From: Streptomyces regalis
Lineage (GTDB): Bacteria > Actinomycetota > Actinomycetes > Streptomycetales > Streptomycetaceae
NCBI RefSeq assembly: GCF_001509475.1
Contig: NZ_LLZG01000369.1
Coordinates: 1-53,362, forward strand
DNA: 53,362 nucleotides
Direction: 5' to 3'
Shown here: positions 1 through 9,562 of the stretch, piece by piece
Numbering within the stretch: position 1 is the first letter of the stretch
Layout: every line of letters begins with the position of its first letter
The notes under the pieces: model-generated
The model's input: only the letters and a program-made list of their open reading frames with translations
The model's database searches: none
What the model was told of the DNA's origin: nothing
Program-made: the position numbers and the translations under genes

Positions 1-2
1 CG

Positions 3-24
3 CCAGGGGGCTCTGCCCCCTGGA
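3..24. terminator. GC-rich hairpin, probable terminator of the minus-strand hydrolase gene
   Basis: The arms CCAGGGGG and CCCCCTGG flank a CTCTG loop. The hairpin lies just beyond the stop codon of the minus-strand hydrolase at 61. The following bases to about 55 (CTCC...GGAG spacing) form a second, weaker palindrome. Such G/C hairpins without a T-run are common 3' ends in Streptomyces. The terminator role is inferred from position only. Confidence 0.5.
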
Positions 25-60
25 CCCCCGCTCCTCAAACGCCGGAGGGGCTGAATTTTG

Positions 61-1236
61 CTACAGCTCCCGGACCGCCCGGGCCACCCTCGTCCCCGCC
101 CTCGCCCTCGGCCGGCTGTCCGGCGTCCGCCTTCGCGGGTGCACCGTGTTCGCCAGCAGCACCACAAACGTGTCCGTCACCGGATCCAGCACCAGCGACG
201 TCCCCGTGAACCCGGTGTGCCCCGCCGCCCCCCGCCCCGACAACTCCCCCATGAACCACGGCTGGTCGACCGCGAAGCCCAGCCCCGGCGGGGTCAGGAG
301 CAGCTCCACGAAATCGGGGCCGAGGATGCGGGCGGGCCCGTAGGCGCCGCCGGAGAGCAGGGCGCGGCAGAAGACCGCGAGGTCGCGGCCGGTCGAGAAC
401 AGGCCCGCGTGGCCGGCGACCTCGCCGAGCGCCCACGCGTTCTCGTCGTGGACGGATCCCCGCAGCATCCCCCGGTCCGCCTTGGCCCAGGGACGTCGTT
501 GGTCCTCGGTCGCCGCCGCCCGGGGGCAGGGGCCGAAGTGGGTCGCCGTCATGCCCAGGGGACGCGTGATGCCGTCGTGGATGAGGACGTCGAGCGTGCG
601 GCTGGTGATGCGTTCGAGGGTGTGCTGGAGCAGGAGGAGGTTCAGGTCCGAGTAGCAGTAGGTGCCGGGCACCCCGACCGGCACTTCCGCCCGCAGCCTC
701 TCCAGGCGCTCGGCGTCGTCGGCGCAGTCGTACAGCGGGAGTTCGGGACGCAGCCCCGAGGTGTGGGTGAGCAGCTGACGCACCGTGACGTCGTGTCTGG
801 CGGCCCCGCGGAAGTCCGGCAGATACGCTCCGACCCGCGCGTCGATGCCGAGCGTGCCGCGCTCGATCTGCTGGACGGCGGCGACGGCGGTGAAGAGCTT
901 GGTGAGGGAGGCCAGGTCGAAGGGGGTGCCCGTGGTCATCGGGACTTGTGCCTCGGGCGGCAGTTCCACCCCGGCGTCCTTCTCCTCGTCGTAGGAGGCA
1001 TACCGCACCGCCCAGCCCGCCGCCTCCTCGACGGCGAGGTACGGTCCCCGCCCGACGGCCAGCACCGTTCCGGCTGCCCAGGGGCGTGGGCCGATGGTGA
1101 GGTCGTGGACCTCTCGGACGAGGTAACGGATCTCCCCGGGGTCGAGTCCGGCCCTTTCCGGCGTGTCCCCGCGCAGTCTCGGCGCGCTCAGTTCTCTGCT
1201 CCCTCCACATCCGTATGTCTGTTCCAGGGACGGCAC
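61..1236 (-). CDS. Serine hydrolase, beta-lactamase / class C PBP-like fold
   Basis: This 391-residue protein has the three signature elements of the beta-lactamase-related serine hydrolase family: S110-L-T-K113 (catalytic SxxK), Y195-S-D197 (in place of YxN) and H340-T-G342 (the KTG equivalent). There is no clear signal peptide, so a cytosolic esterase or peptidase-like hydrolase is more likely than a true beta-lactamase. The substrate cannot be read from sequence. The ATG at 1236 gives a 49-bp overlap with the upstream MFS gene on the same strand, so the true start may lie further in. The protein is homologous-looking from about residue 24 (DTPERAGLDP). It is co-directional with the exporter and probably co-transcribed. 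Confidence 0.85.
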   Translation of the reverse strand: MPSLEQTYGCGGSRELSAPRLRGDTPERAGLDPGEIRYLVREVHDLTIGPRPWAAGTVLAVGRGPYLAVEEAAGWAVRYASYDEEKDAGVELPPEAQVPMTTGTPFDLASLTKLFTAVAAVQQIERGTLGIDARVGAYLPDFRGAARHDVTVRQLLTHTSGLRPELPLYDCADDAERLERLRAEVPVGVPGTYCYSDLNLLLLQHTLERITSRTLDVLIHDGITRPLGMTATHFGPCPRAAATEDQRRPWAKADRGMLRGSVHDENAWALGEVAGHAGLFSTGRDLAVFCRALLSGGAYGPARILGPDFVELLLTPPGLGFAVDQPWFMGELSGRGAAGHTGFTGTSLVLDPVTDTFVVLLANTVHPRRRTPDSRPRARAGTRVARAVREL

Positions 1237-2513
1237 ATTCCCATGAAGCAGGCCAGCGCCACCAGTGCTGCGGCCAGTTGGACGACCGCCATCGGGACGG
1301 CGGTGTCCTCCCCCGCGATGCCCACGAGGGGCGAGGCGATCGCGCCGATGAGGAAGGAGGACGTACCGAGGAGCGCGGAGGCGGACCCGGCCGCGTTCTT
1401 GGTGCGCATGAGGGCCAGGGACTGGGCGTTGGGGAGCGTCACCCCCATCGCGGACATCAGGACGAAGAGCGCGGCGGCCACCGGTGCCAGCCCGACCTCA
1501 CCGAAGACGCCGAGCGACATCAGCAGCAGCGCGGTCGCCGCCAGGATGACGACCGTCAGGCCCACGCCCAGCACCCGGTCCAGGCTGGCCCGCCCGACCA
1601 GCATCTTGCCGTTGATCTGGCCGACGATCACGAGCCCGACCGAGTTGAGTCCGAACAGCAGGCTGAAGGTCTGCGGCGAGGCCCCGTAGATCTCCTGGAT
1701 CACGAACGGCGACGCCGCTATGTACGCGAACAGCGCCGCGAACGCGAACCCGCCGGCCAGGGTATAGCCGGCGAACGCGCCGTCGGCGAGCAGACCGCGC
1801 ATGGCCCGCAGGGCCTCGCCGACGCCGCCGCTGTGCCGGTCCTCGGGCGGCAGCGTCTCGGGGAGCCTGCGCCAGACCAGGGCGGCCAGCAGCACCCCGA
1901 CCACGGTGAGTACGACGAACACGCCCCGCCAGTCCGTCACCCGCAGGATCTGGCCGCCGATGAGCGGCGCCACGATCGGGGCCACGCCCGAGATCAGCAT
2001 GAGGGTCGAGAAGAAGCGGGCCATCGCCACGCCGTCGTAGAGGTCGCGTACGACCGCCCGCGCGATCACTATCGCCGACGCGCCCGCGAGGCCCTGCGCC
2101 AGCCGGAAGGCGACCAGGAACTCGACGGTGGGCGCGAGCGCGCAGAGTGCGGTGGCGACGACGTACACGGCGAGGCCGGCCAGCAGCGGGCGCCTGCGGC
2201 CCCAGCGGTCGCTCATCGGGCCGACCACCAGCTGCCCGAGCGCCATGCCGGCCAGGCAGGCGGTGAGCGTGAGCTGGACGGTCGCGGCGGGCGCGTGCAG
2301 GGAGCGGGTGACCTCCGGGAGCGCGGGGAGGTACATGTCCATCGCGAGCGGGGGCGTGGCGGTCAGGCCGCCGAGGACCAGGGTGACGAGGAGGCCGGTG
2401 CGGCGCAGGGAGCGGGGAGAAGTGGGCGGCTGCTCTGTCTTGTGGTCTGCCTTGTGTGTGCTCGGTATGGCCGGCTGCGGCACGTCCTGTGCCTGCCCCC
2501 CACGGTCGCCCAT
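1188..2513 (-). CDS. Bcr/CflA-family MFS drug efflux transporter
   Basis: The 441-residue protein consists almost entirely of hydrophobic helices, in the 12-TM MFS pattern. The first-helix segment PPLAMDMYLPALPE is the hallmark of Bcr/CflA (DHA1) exporters, and the loop 2-3 motif GPMSDRWGRRRPL is the MFS signature A. These transporters expel small drugs using the proton gradient. The start ATG at 2513 follows a strong GAGGGAGGGG ribosome site. About 30 hydrophilic residues precede the first helix. The gene is divergent from the oxidoreductase at 2611, with about 100 bp between them for both promoters. It overlaps the downstream hydrolase. The substrate is unknown. Confidence 0.9.
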   Translation of the reverse strand: MGDRGGQAQDVPQPAIPSTHKADHKTEQPPTSPRSLRRTGLLVTLVLGGLTATPPLAMDMYLPALPEVTRSLHAPAATVQLTLTACLAGMALGQLVVGPMSDRWGRRRPLLAGLAVYVVATALCALAPTVEFLVAFRLAQGLAGASAIVIARAVVRDLYDGVAMARFFSTLMLISGVAPIVAPLIGGQILRVTDWRGVFVVLTVVGVLLAALVWRRLPETLPPEDRHSGGVGEALRAMRGLLADGAFAGYTLAGGFAFAALFAYIAASPFVIQEIYGASPQTFSLLFGLNSVGLVIVGQINGKMLVGRASLDRVLGVGLTVVILAATALLLMSLGVFGEVGLAPVAAALFVLMSAMGVTLPNAQSLALMRTKNAAGSASALLGTSSFLIGAIASPLVGIAGEDTAVPMAVVQLAAALVALACFMGMCRPWNRHTDVEGAEN

Positions 2514-2610
2514 GCGCCCCTCCCTCTCCGGCCTCTCCGAATGATCCGCCCTCTATGCTCTCAGCTCGTACAGAGTGCCGAGCGTCACATGAGCGAGAGG
2601 TGGGGCCGCC

Positions 2611-3657
2611 ATGGCGGAGCAGAGCGTGCGGTGGGGGATCCTGGCGACCGGTGGGATCGCGGCCGCGTTCACGGCGGACCTGATCGACCTGTCCGACGCC
2701 GAGGTGGTCGCCGTGGCCTCGCGGAGCCAGGCCTCGGCGGACGCGTTCGCCGAACGGTTCGGGATACCGCGGGCGTACGGCGACTGGGACGCGCTCGCCC
2801 AGGACGGCGACATCGATGTCGTGTACGTCGCCACCCCGCACTCCGCGCACCGCGCCGCCGCCGGGCTGTGTCTGGAGGCGGGGCACAACGTGCTGTGCGA
2901 GAAGGCGTTCACGCTGAACTCGCGTGAGGCCGAGGAACTGGTCGCGCTGGCGAGGGCCCGCGGGAGCTTCCTGATGGAAGCCATGTGGATGTACTGCAAC
3001 CCGCTGGTCCGGCGGCTCAAAGCGCTGGTGGACGACGGCGCGATCGGCGAAGTACGCCATGTGCAGGCCGACTTCGGGCTGGCCGGGCCCTTCCCGCCCG
3101 CGCACCGGCTGCGCGACCCGGCGCAGGGCGGGGGCGCGCTGCTGGACCTCGGCGTGTACCCGGTCTCCTTCGCCCAGCTGCTGCTCGGGGAGCCGTCGGA
3201 CGTCACGGCGCGTGCGGCGCTGTCCGCCGAGGGCGTCGATCTGCAGACGGGAGCCCTGCTCTCCTGGGACAGCGGCGCCCTCGCGTCGGTGCACTGCTCC
3301 ATCGTCGGCGGTACGGCGACCTCCGCGTCGGTGACCGGCTCGGGCGGCCGTATCGACGTACCGAACGGCTTCTTCTTCCCGGACCGTTTCGTCCTGCACC
3401 GCGACGGCCGCGACCCGGAGGAGTTCACGGCCGACCCGGCCGACGGACCCAGGGGCAGCCTGCGGCACGAGGCCGCCGAGGTGATGCGGGCCCTGCGCGC
3501 CGGCGAGACCGAGTCCGCGCTGGTCCCGCTCGACGGCACGCTCGCCGTGATGCGGACGCTCGACGCGATCCGGGACCGCATCGGCGTCCGCTACCCGGGC
3601 GAGGCCCCCGAGGAGGGCGCCGGAGACGACCTCGCGCCCGCGCTCACGCCGGCGTGA
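2611..3657 (+). CDS. Gfo/Idh/MocA-family NAD(P)-dependent oxidoreductase
   Basis: The 348-residue protein has an N-terminal Rossmann fold (WGILATGGIAAAF, residues 8-20), the VATPHSAH segment and the C-E-K-A-F motif whose lysine binds cofactor and substrate. A C-terminal alpha/beta domain typical of the family follows. Enzymes of this type oxidise sugars, inositols or trans-dihydrodiols with NAD(P). The length matches the family. ATG 2611 follows GAGAGGTGGGG. The 3' end overlaps the convergent PhoD gene by 14 bp. The specific substrate cannot be assigned. Confidence 0.9.
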   Translation: MAEQSVRWGILATGGIAAAFTADLIDLSDAEVVAVASRSQASADAFAERFGIPRAYGDWDALAQDGDIDVVYVATPHSAHRAAAGLCLEAGHNVLCEKAFTLNSREAEELVALARARGSFLMEAMWMYCNPLVRRLKALVDDGAIGEVRHVQADFGLAGPFPPAHRLRDPAQGGGALLDLGVYPVSFAQLLLGEPSDVTARAALSAEGVDLQTGALLSWDSGALASVHCSIVGGTATSASVTGSGGRIDVPNGFFFPDRFVLHRDGRDPEEFTADPADGPRGSLRHEAAEVMRALRAGETESALVPLDGTLAVMRTLDAIRDRIGVRYPGEAPEEGAGDDLAPALTPA

Positions 3658-5284
3658 GCCCCGGCTCCCCCACCTCCGTGACATAGGACGCGGCCGTCGT
3701 GACCGGCGCCCCGGGCGTGGTCACGTACGGGACCGTCTTGAAGTCGGCCCTCGCCCGCTGCTCCCCCAGCGCGACGGTCACGTATCCGCGCCGTCCGTTG
3801 TAGAACTTCATGTGCGGGTTGGCCTGCATGTACGTGTCCCAGTTGGCGGGCTTGTCGATGCCGTCCCGGCCGCTCGCGATCGACGTGGCCACGATCTCCG
3901 TGCCGAGCGTGGCGGAGTCGGGGTCGTCGAAGTCGTCCTTGATGTCGAAGCCGTAGCCGACGTGGACGTCACCGGTGAGCACCATCAGGTTCTCGATCCC
4001 GGCGGTCCTGGCCCCGTCCAGCACGCGGCGGCGGGAGGCGCGGTAGCCGTCCCAGGCGTCCATCGACACCCGTGACGGCGTGGTGAGGTCGAACTTGCGC
4101 TGGGAGAAGGTGACCTGCTGTGGTACGACGTTCCACAGCGCCTTCGACGAGCGCCACCCGTCCAGCAGCCACCGCTCCTGCGTCGCACCGGTCATCGTGC
4201 GCGCCGGGTCGTCGACGTCCGGGCCGGGGATCTGGGAGCCGTCGCCGTACGCCTGGTTGGAGCGGTACTGCCGGGTGTCCAGCACGTCGAACTGGGCGAG
4301 CCGGCCCCAGTGCAGGCGCCGGTAGAGCTGCATGTCGGGGCCGGTGGGCTGCTGCGGGCTGCGCAGGGGCTGGTTCTCCCAGTAGGCGCGGTAGGCGGAG
4401 GCCCGGCGCAGCAGGAACTCCTCCGGCGGGACGCTGTTCTCGGGGGTGTCGTCGGCGTAGTTGTTCTCGGTCTCGTGGTCGTCCCAGGTGACGACGAAGG
4501 GGTGTGCGGCGTGCGCGGCCCTAAGGTCGGGGTCGGACTTGAAGAGGGCGTAGCGCAGTCGGTAGTCCTCCAGGGTCACCGTCTCGTGGTTGAAGTGGGC
4601 GGGGAGCGTGCGGTCGGTGTAGTTGCGGTAGCCGCCGACGGAGTTGACCGCGTACTCGTACAGGTAGTCGCCGAGGTGGAAGACGACGTCCACGTCGTCC
4701 TGCGCGAGATGGCGGTACGGCGTGAAGTAGCCGTCGGCGTACGCCTGGCAGGAGACGGCCGCGAGGGTCAGCGAGCTCGCCGGGCTGGTCGTCGCGGGCG
4801 CGGTGCGGGTGCGGCCCGTCTCGCTGATCCAGGTGCCGGTGCGGAAGCGGTAGTAGTACACGCGGTCCGCGTCGAGTCGGCCGACCTCGACGTGGACCGT
4901 GTGGTGGTACTCGGGGTGCGCGGTGGCGGTGCCCCGTTTGGCGATGCGGCTGAACTTCTCGTCGTGCGCCAGCTCCCAGTGGACGGTGACCCGTTCGGCG
5001 GGCAGTCCGCCGTCGGGCTGGTACGGGGCGGGGGCCAGGCGGGTCCACAGCAGGACGGAGCCGGGCCGCGGGTCGCCGGAGGCGACGCCGAGGGTGAAGG
5101 GGTCGTCGTCGATCCGGCGGGCGTCGAGCTCGGCGGCGCTCGCCGCGCCCGCGGCCGGCAGGTTCACGGCGAAGGCGAGCGCGGCAGCCGCGCCCGTCAG
5201 GGTCAGAAAGCCGCGGCGGCCGATGTGGCGGGCGGCCGCGCGCAGTTCGGGGGCGTGCTGGGGCTCGTGTCTGGTGATGGTCAT
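3644..5284 (-). CDS. phoD: Tat-exported alkaline phosphatase D (PhoD family)
   Basis: The mature enzyme hydrolyses phosphate mono- and diesters outside the cell. The chosen ATG at 5284 (546 residues) follows GGGGAGGACCGG. The reading frame extends further upstream, but that part is low-complexity Arg/Pro/Ser and is not credible. The N-terminus carries a twin-arginine signal (R23-R24-G-F-L-T-L, then a hydrophobic stretch ending AAGAASA). Metal-ligand motifs of PhoD are present: [21 protein letters not shown] and [10 protein letters not shown]. Many Streptomyces phoD genes are phosphate-controlled, but I do not see a clear PHO box. It is divergent from the SDR at 5419. Confidence 0.93.
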   Translation of the reverse strand: MTITRHEPQHAPELRAAARHIGRRGFLTLTGAAAALAFAVNLPAAGAASAAELDARRIDDDPFTLGVASGDPRPGSVLLWTRLAPAPYQPDGGLPAERVTVHWELAHDEKFSRIAKRGTATAHPEYHHTVHVEVGRLDADRVYYYRFRTGTWISETGRTRTAPATTSPASSLTLAAVSCQAYADGYFTPYRHLAQDDVDVVFHLGDYLYEYAVNSVGGYRNYTDRTLPAHFNHETVTLEDYRLRYALFKSDPDLRAAHAAHPFVVTWDDHETENNYADDTPENSVPPEEFLLRRASAYRAYWENQPLRSPQQPTGPDMQLYRRLHWGRLAQFDVLDTRQYRSNQAYGDGSQIPGPDVDDPARTMTGATQERWLLDGWRSSKALWNVVPQQVTFSQRKFDLTTPSRVSMDAWDGYRASRRRVLDGARTAGIENLMVLTGDVHVGYGFDIKDDFDDPDSATLGTEIVATSIASGRDGIDKPANWDTYMQANPHMKFYNGRRGYVTVALGEQRARADFKTVPYVTTPGAPVTTAASYVTEVGEPGLTPA

Positions 5285-5418
5285 CCGGTCCTCCCCTGCC
5301 TGATGGATGCATGAGGCATTGGAGTGGCCGGGGACGACACCCTCTTGGCGCGTACACAACACCCGGATGGCGGATGGAAGAGTTCCGGATGGCGGACCCT
5401 CACGTACGCTGCGGGCCC

Positions 5419-6198
5419 ATGAACGAGAGGCAAACGGAGACGACGAGGACGGACACGAGGATCGCCGTGGTGACCGGGGCGGGCTCCGGCATCGGCCGTG
5501 CGGTCGCGGTGGAACTGCTGCGCGCGGGCTGGTCGGTGGCGCTCGCGGGGCGGCGCGTCGAGACGCTTGAGGAGACGGCGGGACAGGTGCCCGGCGGTGC
5601 CGCGCTCGCCGTACGGACGGACGTGTCACGGCAGGAGGACGTGGCCGCGCTGTTCGCCGCCACCGTGGAGCGGTACGGGCGGGTGGACCTGCTGTTCAAC
5701 AACGCGGGGACGTTCGGGCCGGGCGGGGTGCCGGTCGAGGAGCTGTCGTACGACGCCTGGCGGCATGTCGTGGACACCAACCTCAACGGGGCGTTCCTGT
5801 GCGCGCAGGCGGCGTACCGGCAGATGAAGGAGCAGGACCCGCAGGGCGGCCGGATCATCAACAACGGGTCCATCTCGGCGCACACACCCCGCCCGCACTC
5901 CGTCGCCTACACGGCGACCAAGCACGCGCTGACCGGCCTGACCAAGTCGCTGTCGCTGGACGGGCGGCCCTACAACATCGCCGTCGGCCAGATCGACATC
6001 GGCAACGCGGCGACCGACATGACCGCGCGCATGCAGACGGGCGCCCTGCAGGCCGACGGCTCGGTGGTACCCGAGCCCGTGATGGACGTCGCCGACGTGG
6101 CGCGGACCGTGCGGCACATGGCGGAGCTGCCGTTGGAGGCGAACGTGCAGTTCGCGACGGTGCTGGCGACGGCGATGCCGTACGTGGGGCGCGGCTGA
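5419..6198 (+). CDS. SDR-family oxidoreductase
   Basis: This is a classical short-chain dehydrogenase/reductase of 259 residues. The NAD(P) motif is G20-A-G-S-G-I-G, followed by NNAG at 94-97, an active-site Ser near 151-153 and Y164-x-x-x-K168. It probably acts on a carbonyl or alcohol of unknown identity. The ATG at 5419 was chosen because the homologous region begins shortly after it. In-frame upstream ATGs (for example near 5391) exist, and the ribosome site is weak, so the start is uncertain. It is convergent with the aldo/keto reductase across a hairpin-bearing gap. Confidence 0.88.
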   Translation: MNERQTETTRTDTRIAVVTGAGSGIGRAVAVELLRAGWSVALAGRRVETLEETAGQVPGGAALAVRTDVSRQEDVAALFAATVERYGRVDLLFNNAGTFGPGGVPVEELSYDAWRHVVDTNLNGAFLCAQAAYRQMKEQDPQGGRIINNGSISAHTPRPHSVAYTATKHALTGLTKSLSLDGRPYNIAVGQIDIGNAATDMTARMQTGALQADGSVVPEPVMDVADVARTVRHMAELPLEANVQFATVLATAMPYVGRG

Positions 6199-6434
6199 GC
6201 GGTCAACCTATACAAGCGGAATGTGACCGTCCGCTGCATTGCGACCGGTGAGGAGCATATGCTCGACCCCTCTCCACAAAAGCTTCACACTTGGGGCACA
6301 AGTCTCCGCTGACCACTCCGAGGGGGGATGCGGCAGCCGTTCCATGACACCGGGTGGGGGTGGACCTCGCGTGGGACCGCGAGGGACGCACCGGTGCGTG
6401 GAACGGCTGTCGCACATTTCCTACGGCGTGGTGC
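6199..6434. terminator. Convergent intergenic region with a long imperfect inverted repeat
   Basis: The arms are at about 6328-6353 and 6391-6415. The cores GGCAGCCGTTCCA and TGGAACGGCTGTC are reverse complements, with one mismatch. The whole arms pair over about 25 bp with a few mismatches and one bulge. The loop carries a second small palindrome (CTCGCG...CGCGAG). The position between two 3' ends fits a bidirectional terminator. No gene is visible here. Confidence 0.45.
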
Positions 6435-7421
6435 TCACCGCCCGAGGATCCGGTCGACCTCGGCCACCTGCTCCGCGCTGAGCGGTCCCTTCGCCATCGC
6501 GCCCGCGTTCTGCTCGGCCTGGGCGACGGAACGGAACCCCGGGATCGGCACGGTGCGCGGGCTGCGGGCCCACAGCCAGGCGAGGGCGCCCTGGCCGAGC
6601 GTACGGCCGCCGCTGGTGAGGATGTCCTTCAGCGCGTCGACGCGCCCGACCCACTCCGGATCGGCGCCGGAACCGTCCCCGAAGCCCTGCAGCCACTGCG
6701 GCGGCCGACTGCGGATGTCCCCGGCCTCCAGGGCCTGGCCGGTCCTGCGCTTGCCGGTCAGCAGGCCCATCGCCAGCGGGCTGCGGTTGATGCTGGCCAG
6801 CTCCAGCTCCGCGCACAGCGCGAACATCTCCGGCGCGTCCTGGAGCACATTGGCCATGTGCTGTACGGCCGCACAGTGCTCCCCTTGCGCGAAGACGGCA
6901 GCGCGGGAGGGGTCGTCGGTGCTCCAGGCGTAGGCGCGGACGATGCCCTCGCGCACGAACTCCTCGCAGACGTCACGCAGTTCGGCGGCGCGCTCCGGGT
7001 CGGCGTCCGACAGGTGCAGCTGGTAGAGGTCGACGTAGTCGGTGTCCAGGCGCTTCAGCGAGGCGGTCAGCGCCCGGCGGACGTACTGCACGCTGTCGTC
7101 GGCGCCGGTGAGGGTGCGGCTCTCCTCGTCGAAGACGTTGCCCCACTTGGTGGCCACGACGACATCGCCGCGGCGCTTGCCGAGGGCGCGGCCGAGGACA
7201 CGTTCGCTGTGGCCGGCACCGTAGGTGTCCGCGGTGTCGAAGAAGGTGACGCCCAGGTCGAGGGCGCGCCGGATCGCCCGTATCGACTCCTCGTCGTCGA
7301 CCTTGCCCCAGCCCAGGGGCTGCCCATCGGTGGACTGCCACTCACCGCCGATGGCCCAACACCCGAAGCCGAGAGCGCTCACCTCGATACCGCTGCGGCC
7401 CAAAGTCCTCTTGGTCTCCAT
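6435..7421 (-). CDS. Aldo/keto reductase
   Basis: NADPH-dependent carbonyl reductase of the AKR TIM-barrel family, 328 residues from the ATG at 7421. The catalytic tetrad is visible: D62 and Y67 (FDTADTYGAG), K92 (VATKWG) and H136 (YQLHLSD). The C-terminal cofactor region is also family-like (VPIPGFRSVAQAEQN). No good ribosome site precedes 7421 or the alternative ATG at 7433, so translation may be leaderless or the start misjudged. The NTF2-like gene lies 80 bp upstream on the same strand. The substrate is unknown. Confidence 0.9.
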   Translation of the reverse strand: METKRTLGRSGIEVSALGFGCWAIGGEWQSTDGQPLGWGKVDDEESIRAIRRALDLGVTFFDTADTYGAGHSERVLGRALGKRRGDVVVATKWGNVFDEESRTLTGADDSVQYVRRALTASLKRLDTDYVDLYQLHLSDADPERAAELRDVCEEFVREGIVRAYAWSTDDPSRAAVFAQGEHCAAVQHMANVLQDAPEMFALCAELELASINRSPLAMGLLTGKRRTGQALEAGDIRSRPPQWLQGFGDGSGADPEWVGRVDALKDILTSGGRTLGQGALAWLWARSPRTVPIPGFRSVAQAEQNAGAMAKGPLSAEQVAEVDRILGR

Positions 7422-7500
7422 GACGGAGGACATTAGGAGTTGGAGCGCACACGAAGGCAAGCACACGAAGGCAGGTCCCGAGGGGATTCCCTGCGGCCGA

Positions 7501-7827
7501 CTATGCCTGTCCGGTCTCGAAGCGGGAGATCCTGCCGTCGTCCTCGATCTCGAAGTGCCACCGGGTGCGCATCTCGCCCCAGGTGTCGTTGCGGTAGTGG
7601 GTGAGGAGGTCGCGGCCCTGGTTGGACTCGTTGTCCACCTCCATGTGGCCGTTGGAGGCGAAGATCTCCCGCTCGATCCAGTCGGCGAGGTCGCGGTCGG
7701 TGCCGTCGTCCGCCATGGTCGCGCCGGGCGCGAGGATGTTCAGGAAGCCCTCGCGGTCGTGGGCGTTGACGGCGGTGACGAAGGCGCGAACGGCCGGGTC
7801 GCTGAGTTTGGAGGTCTGAATCGTCAT
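7501..7827 (-). CDS. NTF2-like / SnoaL-like small protein
   Basis: The 108-residue protein has the cone-shaped NTF2-like pattern: an N-terminal helix (AVRAFVTAVNAHDREGFLNIL), ATMADDG, then strands ending HFEIEDDGRISRFETGQA. SnoaL-like members are small polyketide or steroid isomerases or have no known activity, and no catalytic assignment is possible here. The start ATG 7827 opens with MTIQTSKLSD. An upstream in-frame ATG at 7842 gives five more residues. Its closest neighbour on the same strand is the aldo/keto reductase. Confidence 0.75.
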   Translation of the reverse strand: MTIQTSKLSDPAVRAFVTAVNAHDREGFLNILAPGATMADDGTDRDLADWIEREIFASNGHMEVDNESNQGRDLLTHYRNDTWGEMRTRWHFEIEDDGRISRFETGQA

Positions 7828-7959
7828 ACCGGTCAGCCTCACACCGGCCCCGTCGGCCCGCCACCCGAACGGCGGCGCGGACAGGCCGACCGGGTGTCGT
7901 CGGTGCGACGGTGGATACGCGGGAGGGTCCTGTTCCTGCTGTCAGTTCCGGGAGTCACT

Positions 7960-8526
7960 GTGAGTGCATACGACCGACGTGATCTGGGCCTGCTGTTGCT
8001 CCGGCTGGGTGCCGGCGGAGTGCTGGCCGCGCACGGTACGCAGAAGCTGTTCGGCTGGTTCGGCGGGCATGGCATCGAGGGGACCGGCCAGTTCATGGAG
8101 TCGGCCGGCTACCGGCCGGGCAAGGCGAGCGCGACGGCGGCGGGCCTCGCCGAGACCGGCGGCGGCACACTGCTGGCGCTGGGGCTCGCGACGCCCGGGG
8201 CGGGCGCGGCGGCGGCCGGTGCGATGGCGGGGGCGTCCGCGGTGCACGCCCCGAACGGCTTCTTCAACCAGGAGGGCGGCTTCGAGTACGCGGCCACCCT
8301 CGGCCTCGCCGCCACCGGCCTCGCGATCGCGGGCCCCGGCCGCCTCTCCCTCGACCACGCGCTCGGCCATGTCTTCGACCGCGGCTGGATGGTTCCTACG
8401 GCACTCGCGGCGACGGCTGCGGTGACGGCGGTGGTGGTGGGGGTGCGGAACAAGCGGCTGGACAAGGCGGAGAAGGAGGAGGAGGCGGGACTCTTCGACG
8501 AGCAGGAGGTTCTGTTCGGGGAGTAG
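7960..8526 (+). CDS. DoxX-family membrane protein
   Basis: The 188-residue integral membrane protein has four hydrophobic helices. The N-terminal segment LLLRLGAGGVLAAHGTQKLF followed by GGHG is the DoxX signature. DoxX proteins are poorly understood, and some take part in oxidoreductase complexes or thiol/redox stress handling. The start is GTG 7960, preceded by GGGAG at 5-nt spacing. The highly charged C-terminus (DKAEKEEEAGLFDEQEVLF) is predicted to be cytosolic. It is divergent from the NTF2-like gene, with about 130 bp between them for promoters. Confidence 0.88.
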   Translation: MSAYDRRDLGLLLLRLGAGGVLAAHGTQKLFGWFGGHGIEGTGQFMESAGYRPGKASATAAGLAETGGGTLLALGLATPGAGAAAAGAMAGASAVHAPNGFFNQEGGFEYAATLGLAATGLAIAGPGRLSLDHALGHVFDRGWMVPTALAATAAVTAVVVGVRNKRLDKAEKEEEAGLFDEQEVLFGE

Positions 8527-8583
8527 ATGGGTGCACGGGCGGATTCGTAGCTGGGTCCATGGGTGGGTCCACAGGCAGGTGCA

Positions 8584-9132
8584 TCACCGCCGCCCGCCGA
8601 ACTCCCAGTCGTGGACCTCGATGTCGGCGTACCGGCCCGGGGTCAGCACGGCGCGTGCCGTGTCCGGGTCCGGGGACCGGAGCAGCACGGCCGTACCCAG
8701 CCAGGCGGCGCCGTCGTCGGACAGCAGGGGCCCGTACGCGATCAGGTCGTCCCGGTCGGCCGGCACGGCGAGGTCGGCGGCCTGTCCCGCGCCCAGGCCG
8801 AGCACCAGGTACCGGTTGCCGCCGGTCCGGCCACCGGGGAAGTCCCACATGGTGCGCCCCAGCAGATTGCGCCACCGGCGCAGCAGCACGTCCCGGTACA
8901 CGCCCGCCTGGTAGTTGGGCTCGTCGAAGGCGAACGCGCGGGCGGCGGCGGGATCGGGCAGGTCGACGATGTGCACACTGCCGGTGGGCGTCTCACCGTC
9001 GTCGGCGAAGGTCGGGCCGCGGGCGATCATCTCCTTCGCGTACCGGTCCATGTAGGACCAGTGCTCCTCCAGCAGTTCCTCGCGCAACGTGACCGAGTCC
9101 GGCCGATCGCGGTGGTAGCAGAAGTACTCCAT
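8584..9132 (-). CDS. YciI-like protein with two YCII-type repeats
   Basis: The 182-residue protein starts MEYFCYHRDRPDS. The first half (residues about 1-85) has the YCII-related pattern EEHWSYMDRY ... GSVHIVDLPDPAAARAFAFDEPNYQAGVY. The second half (about 105-180) repeats it more weakly (GTAVLLRSPDPDTARAVLTPGRYADIEVHDWEFGG). YciI domains are small ferredoxin-like folds with a presumed but uncharacterised enzymatic role. It is divergent from the MazG-like gene, with a gap of about 80 bp. No specific function is assigned. Confidence 0.75.
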   Translation of the reverse strand: MEYFCYHRDRPDSVTLREELLEEHWSYMDRYAKEMIARGPTFADDGETPTGSVHIVDLPDPAAARAFAFDEPNYQAGVYRDVLLRRWRNLLGRTMWDFPGGRTGGNRYLVLGLGAGQAADLAVPADRDDLIAYGPLLSDDGAAWLGTAVLLRSPDPDTARAVLTPGRYADIEVHDWEFGGRR

Positions 9133-9211
9133 GCCACCAGACCCTCCCCGACGAACGGCGGCATCTCAACGGACTTTCCCGGCCCGGGTGGCCCTGTGCC
9201 AAGCTGCCCGC

Positions 9212-9562
9212 ATGACTGATCAGGCCGCCCCTTCCGACGCCTCCGCCGACCTGTGGGCATCCATCGACGACCTGTGGACCTGGCTCGACGCCAACCGGCC
9301 GGTCGGTGACAAGGAGGGCATGCTACTGCGGATGCTGAAGCTGTCGGAGGAGGTCGGCGAGGTCGCCCAGGCGGTGATCGGGGCGACCGGTCAGAACCCG
9401 CGCAAGGGGGTCACGCACAGCTGGGAGGACGTGCAGGGCGAGCTCTGCGACGTGGTGATCACCGCGCTGGTCGCCCTGCGCACCCTGACCCCGGACACCC
9501 GCGAGGTCTTCACCCGGCATCTGGCCCGGGTGAAGGAGCGCTCGCTGGGTTCTGCGTCCTAG
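9212..9562 (+). CDS. MazG-like NTP pyrophosphohydrolase-type protein
   Basis: The 116-residue all-helical protein carries the Mg-binding pattern of the MazG/dUTPase-2 superfamily: KLSEEVGEVAQAV (ExxE) followed by GELCDVVITALVAL (ExxD). Such proteins hydrolyse non-canonical or surplus NTPs to NMP and pyrophosphate. The ATG at 9212 opens MTDQAAPSDASADLW and is preferred to the in-frame start 81 bp earlier. Its 3' end overlaps the last codon of the convergent beta-propeller gene by 4 bp. Confidence 0.85.
   Translation: MTDQAAPSDASADLWASIDDLWTWLDANRPVGDKEGMLLRMLKLSEEVGEVAQAVIGATGQNPRKGVTHSWEDVQGELCDVVITALVALRTLTPDTREVFTRHLARVKERSLGSAS

Noticed and set aside
1215..2927. Long plus-strand frame opposite the MFS gene
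   Set aside because: Composition is Arg/Gly/Asp/His-rich with no domain. It mirrors the real minus-strand gene in high-GC DNA.
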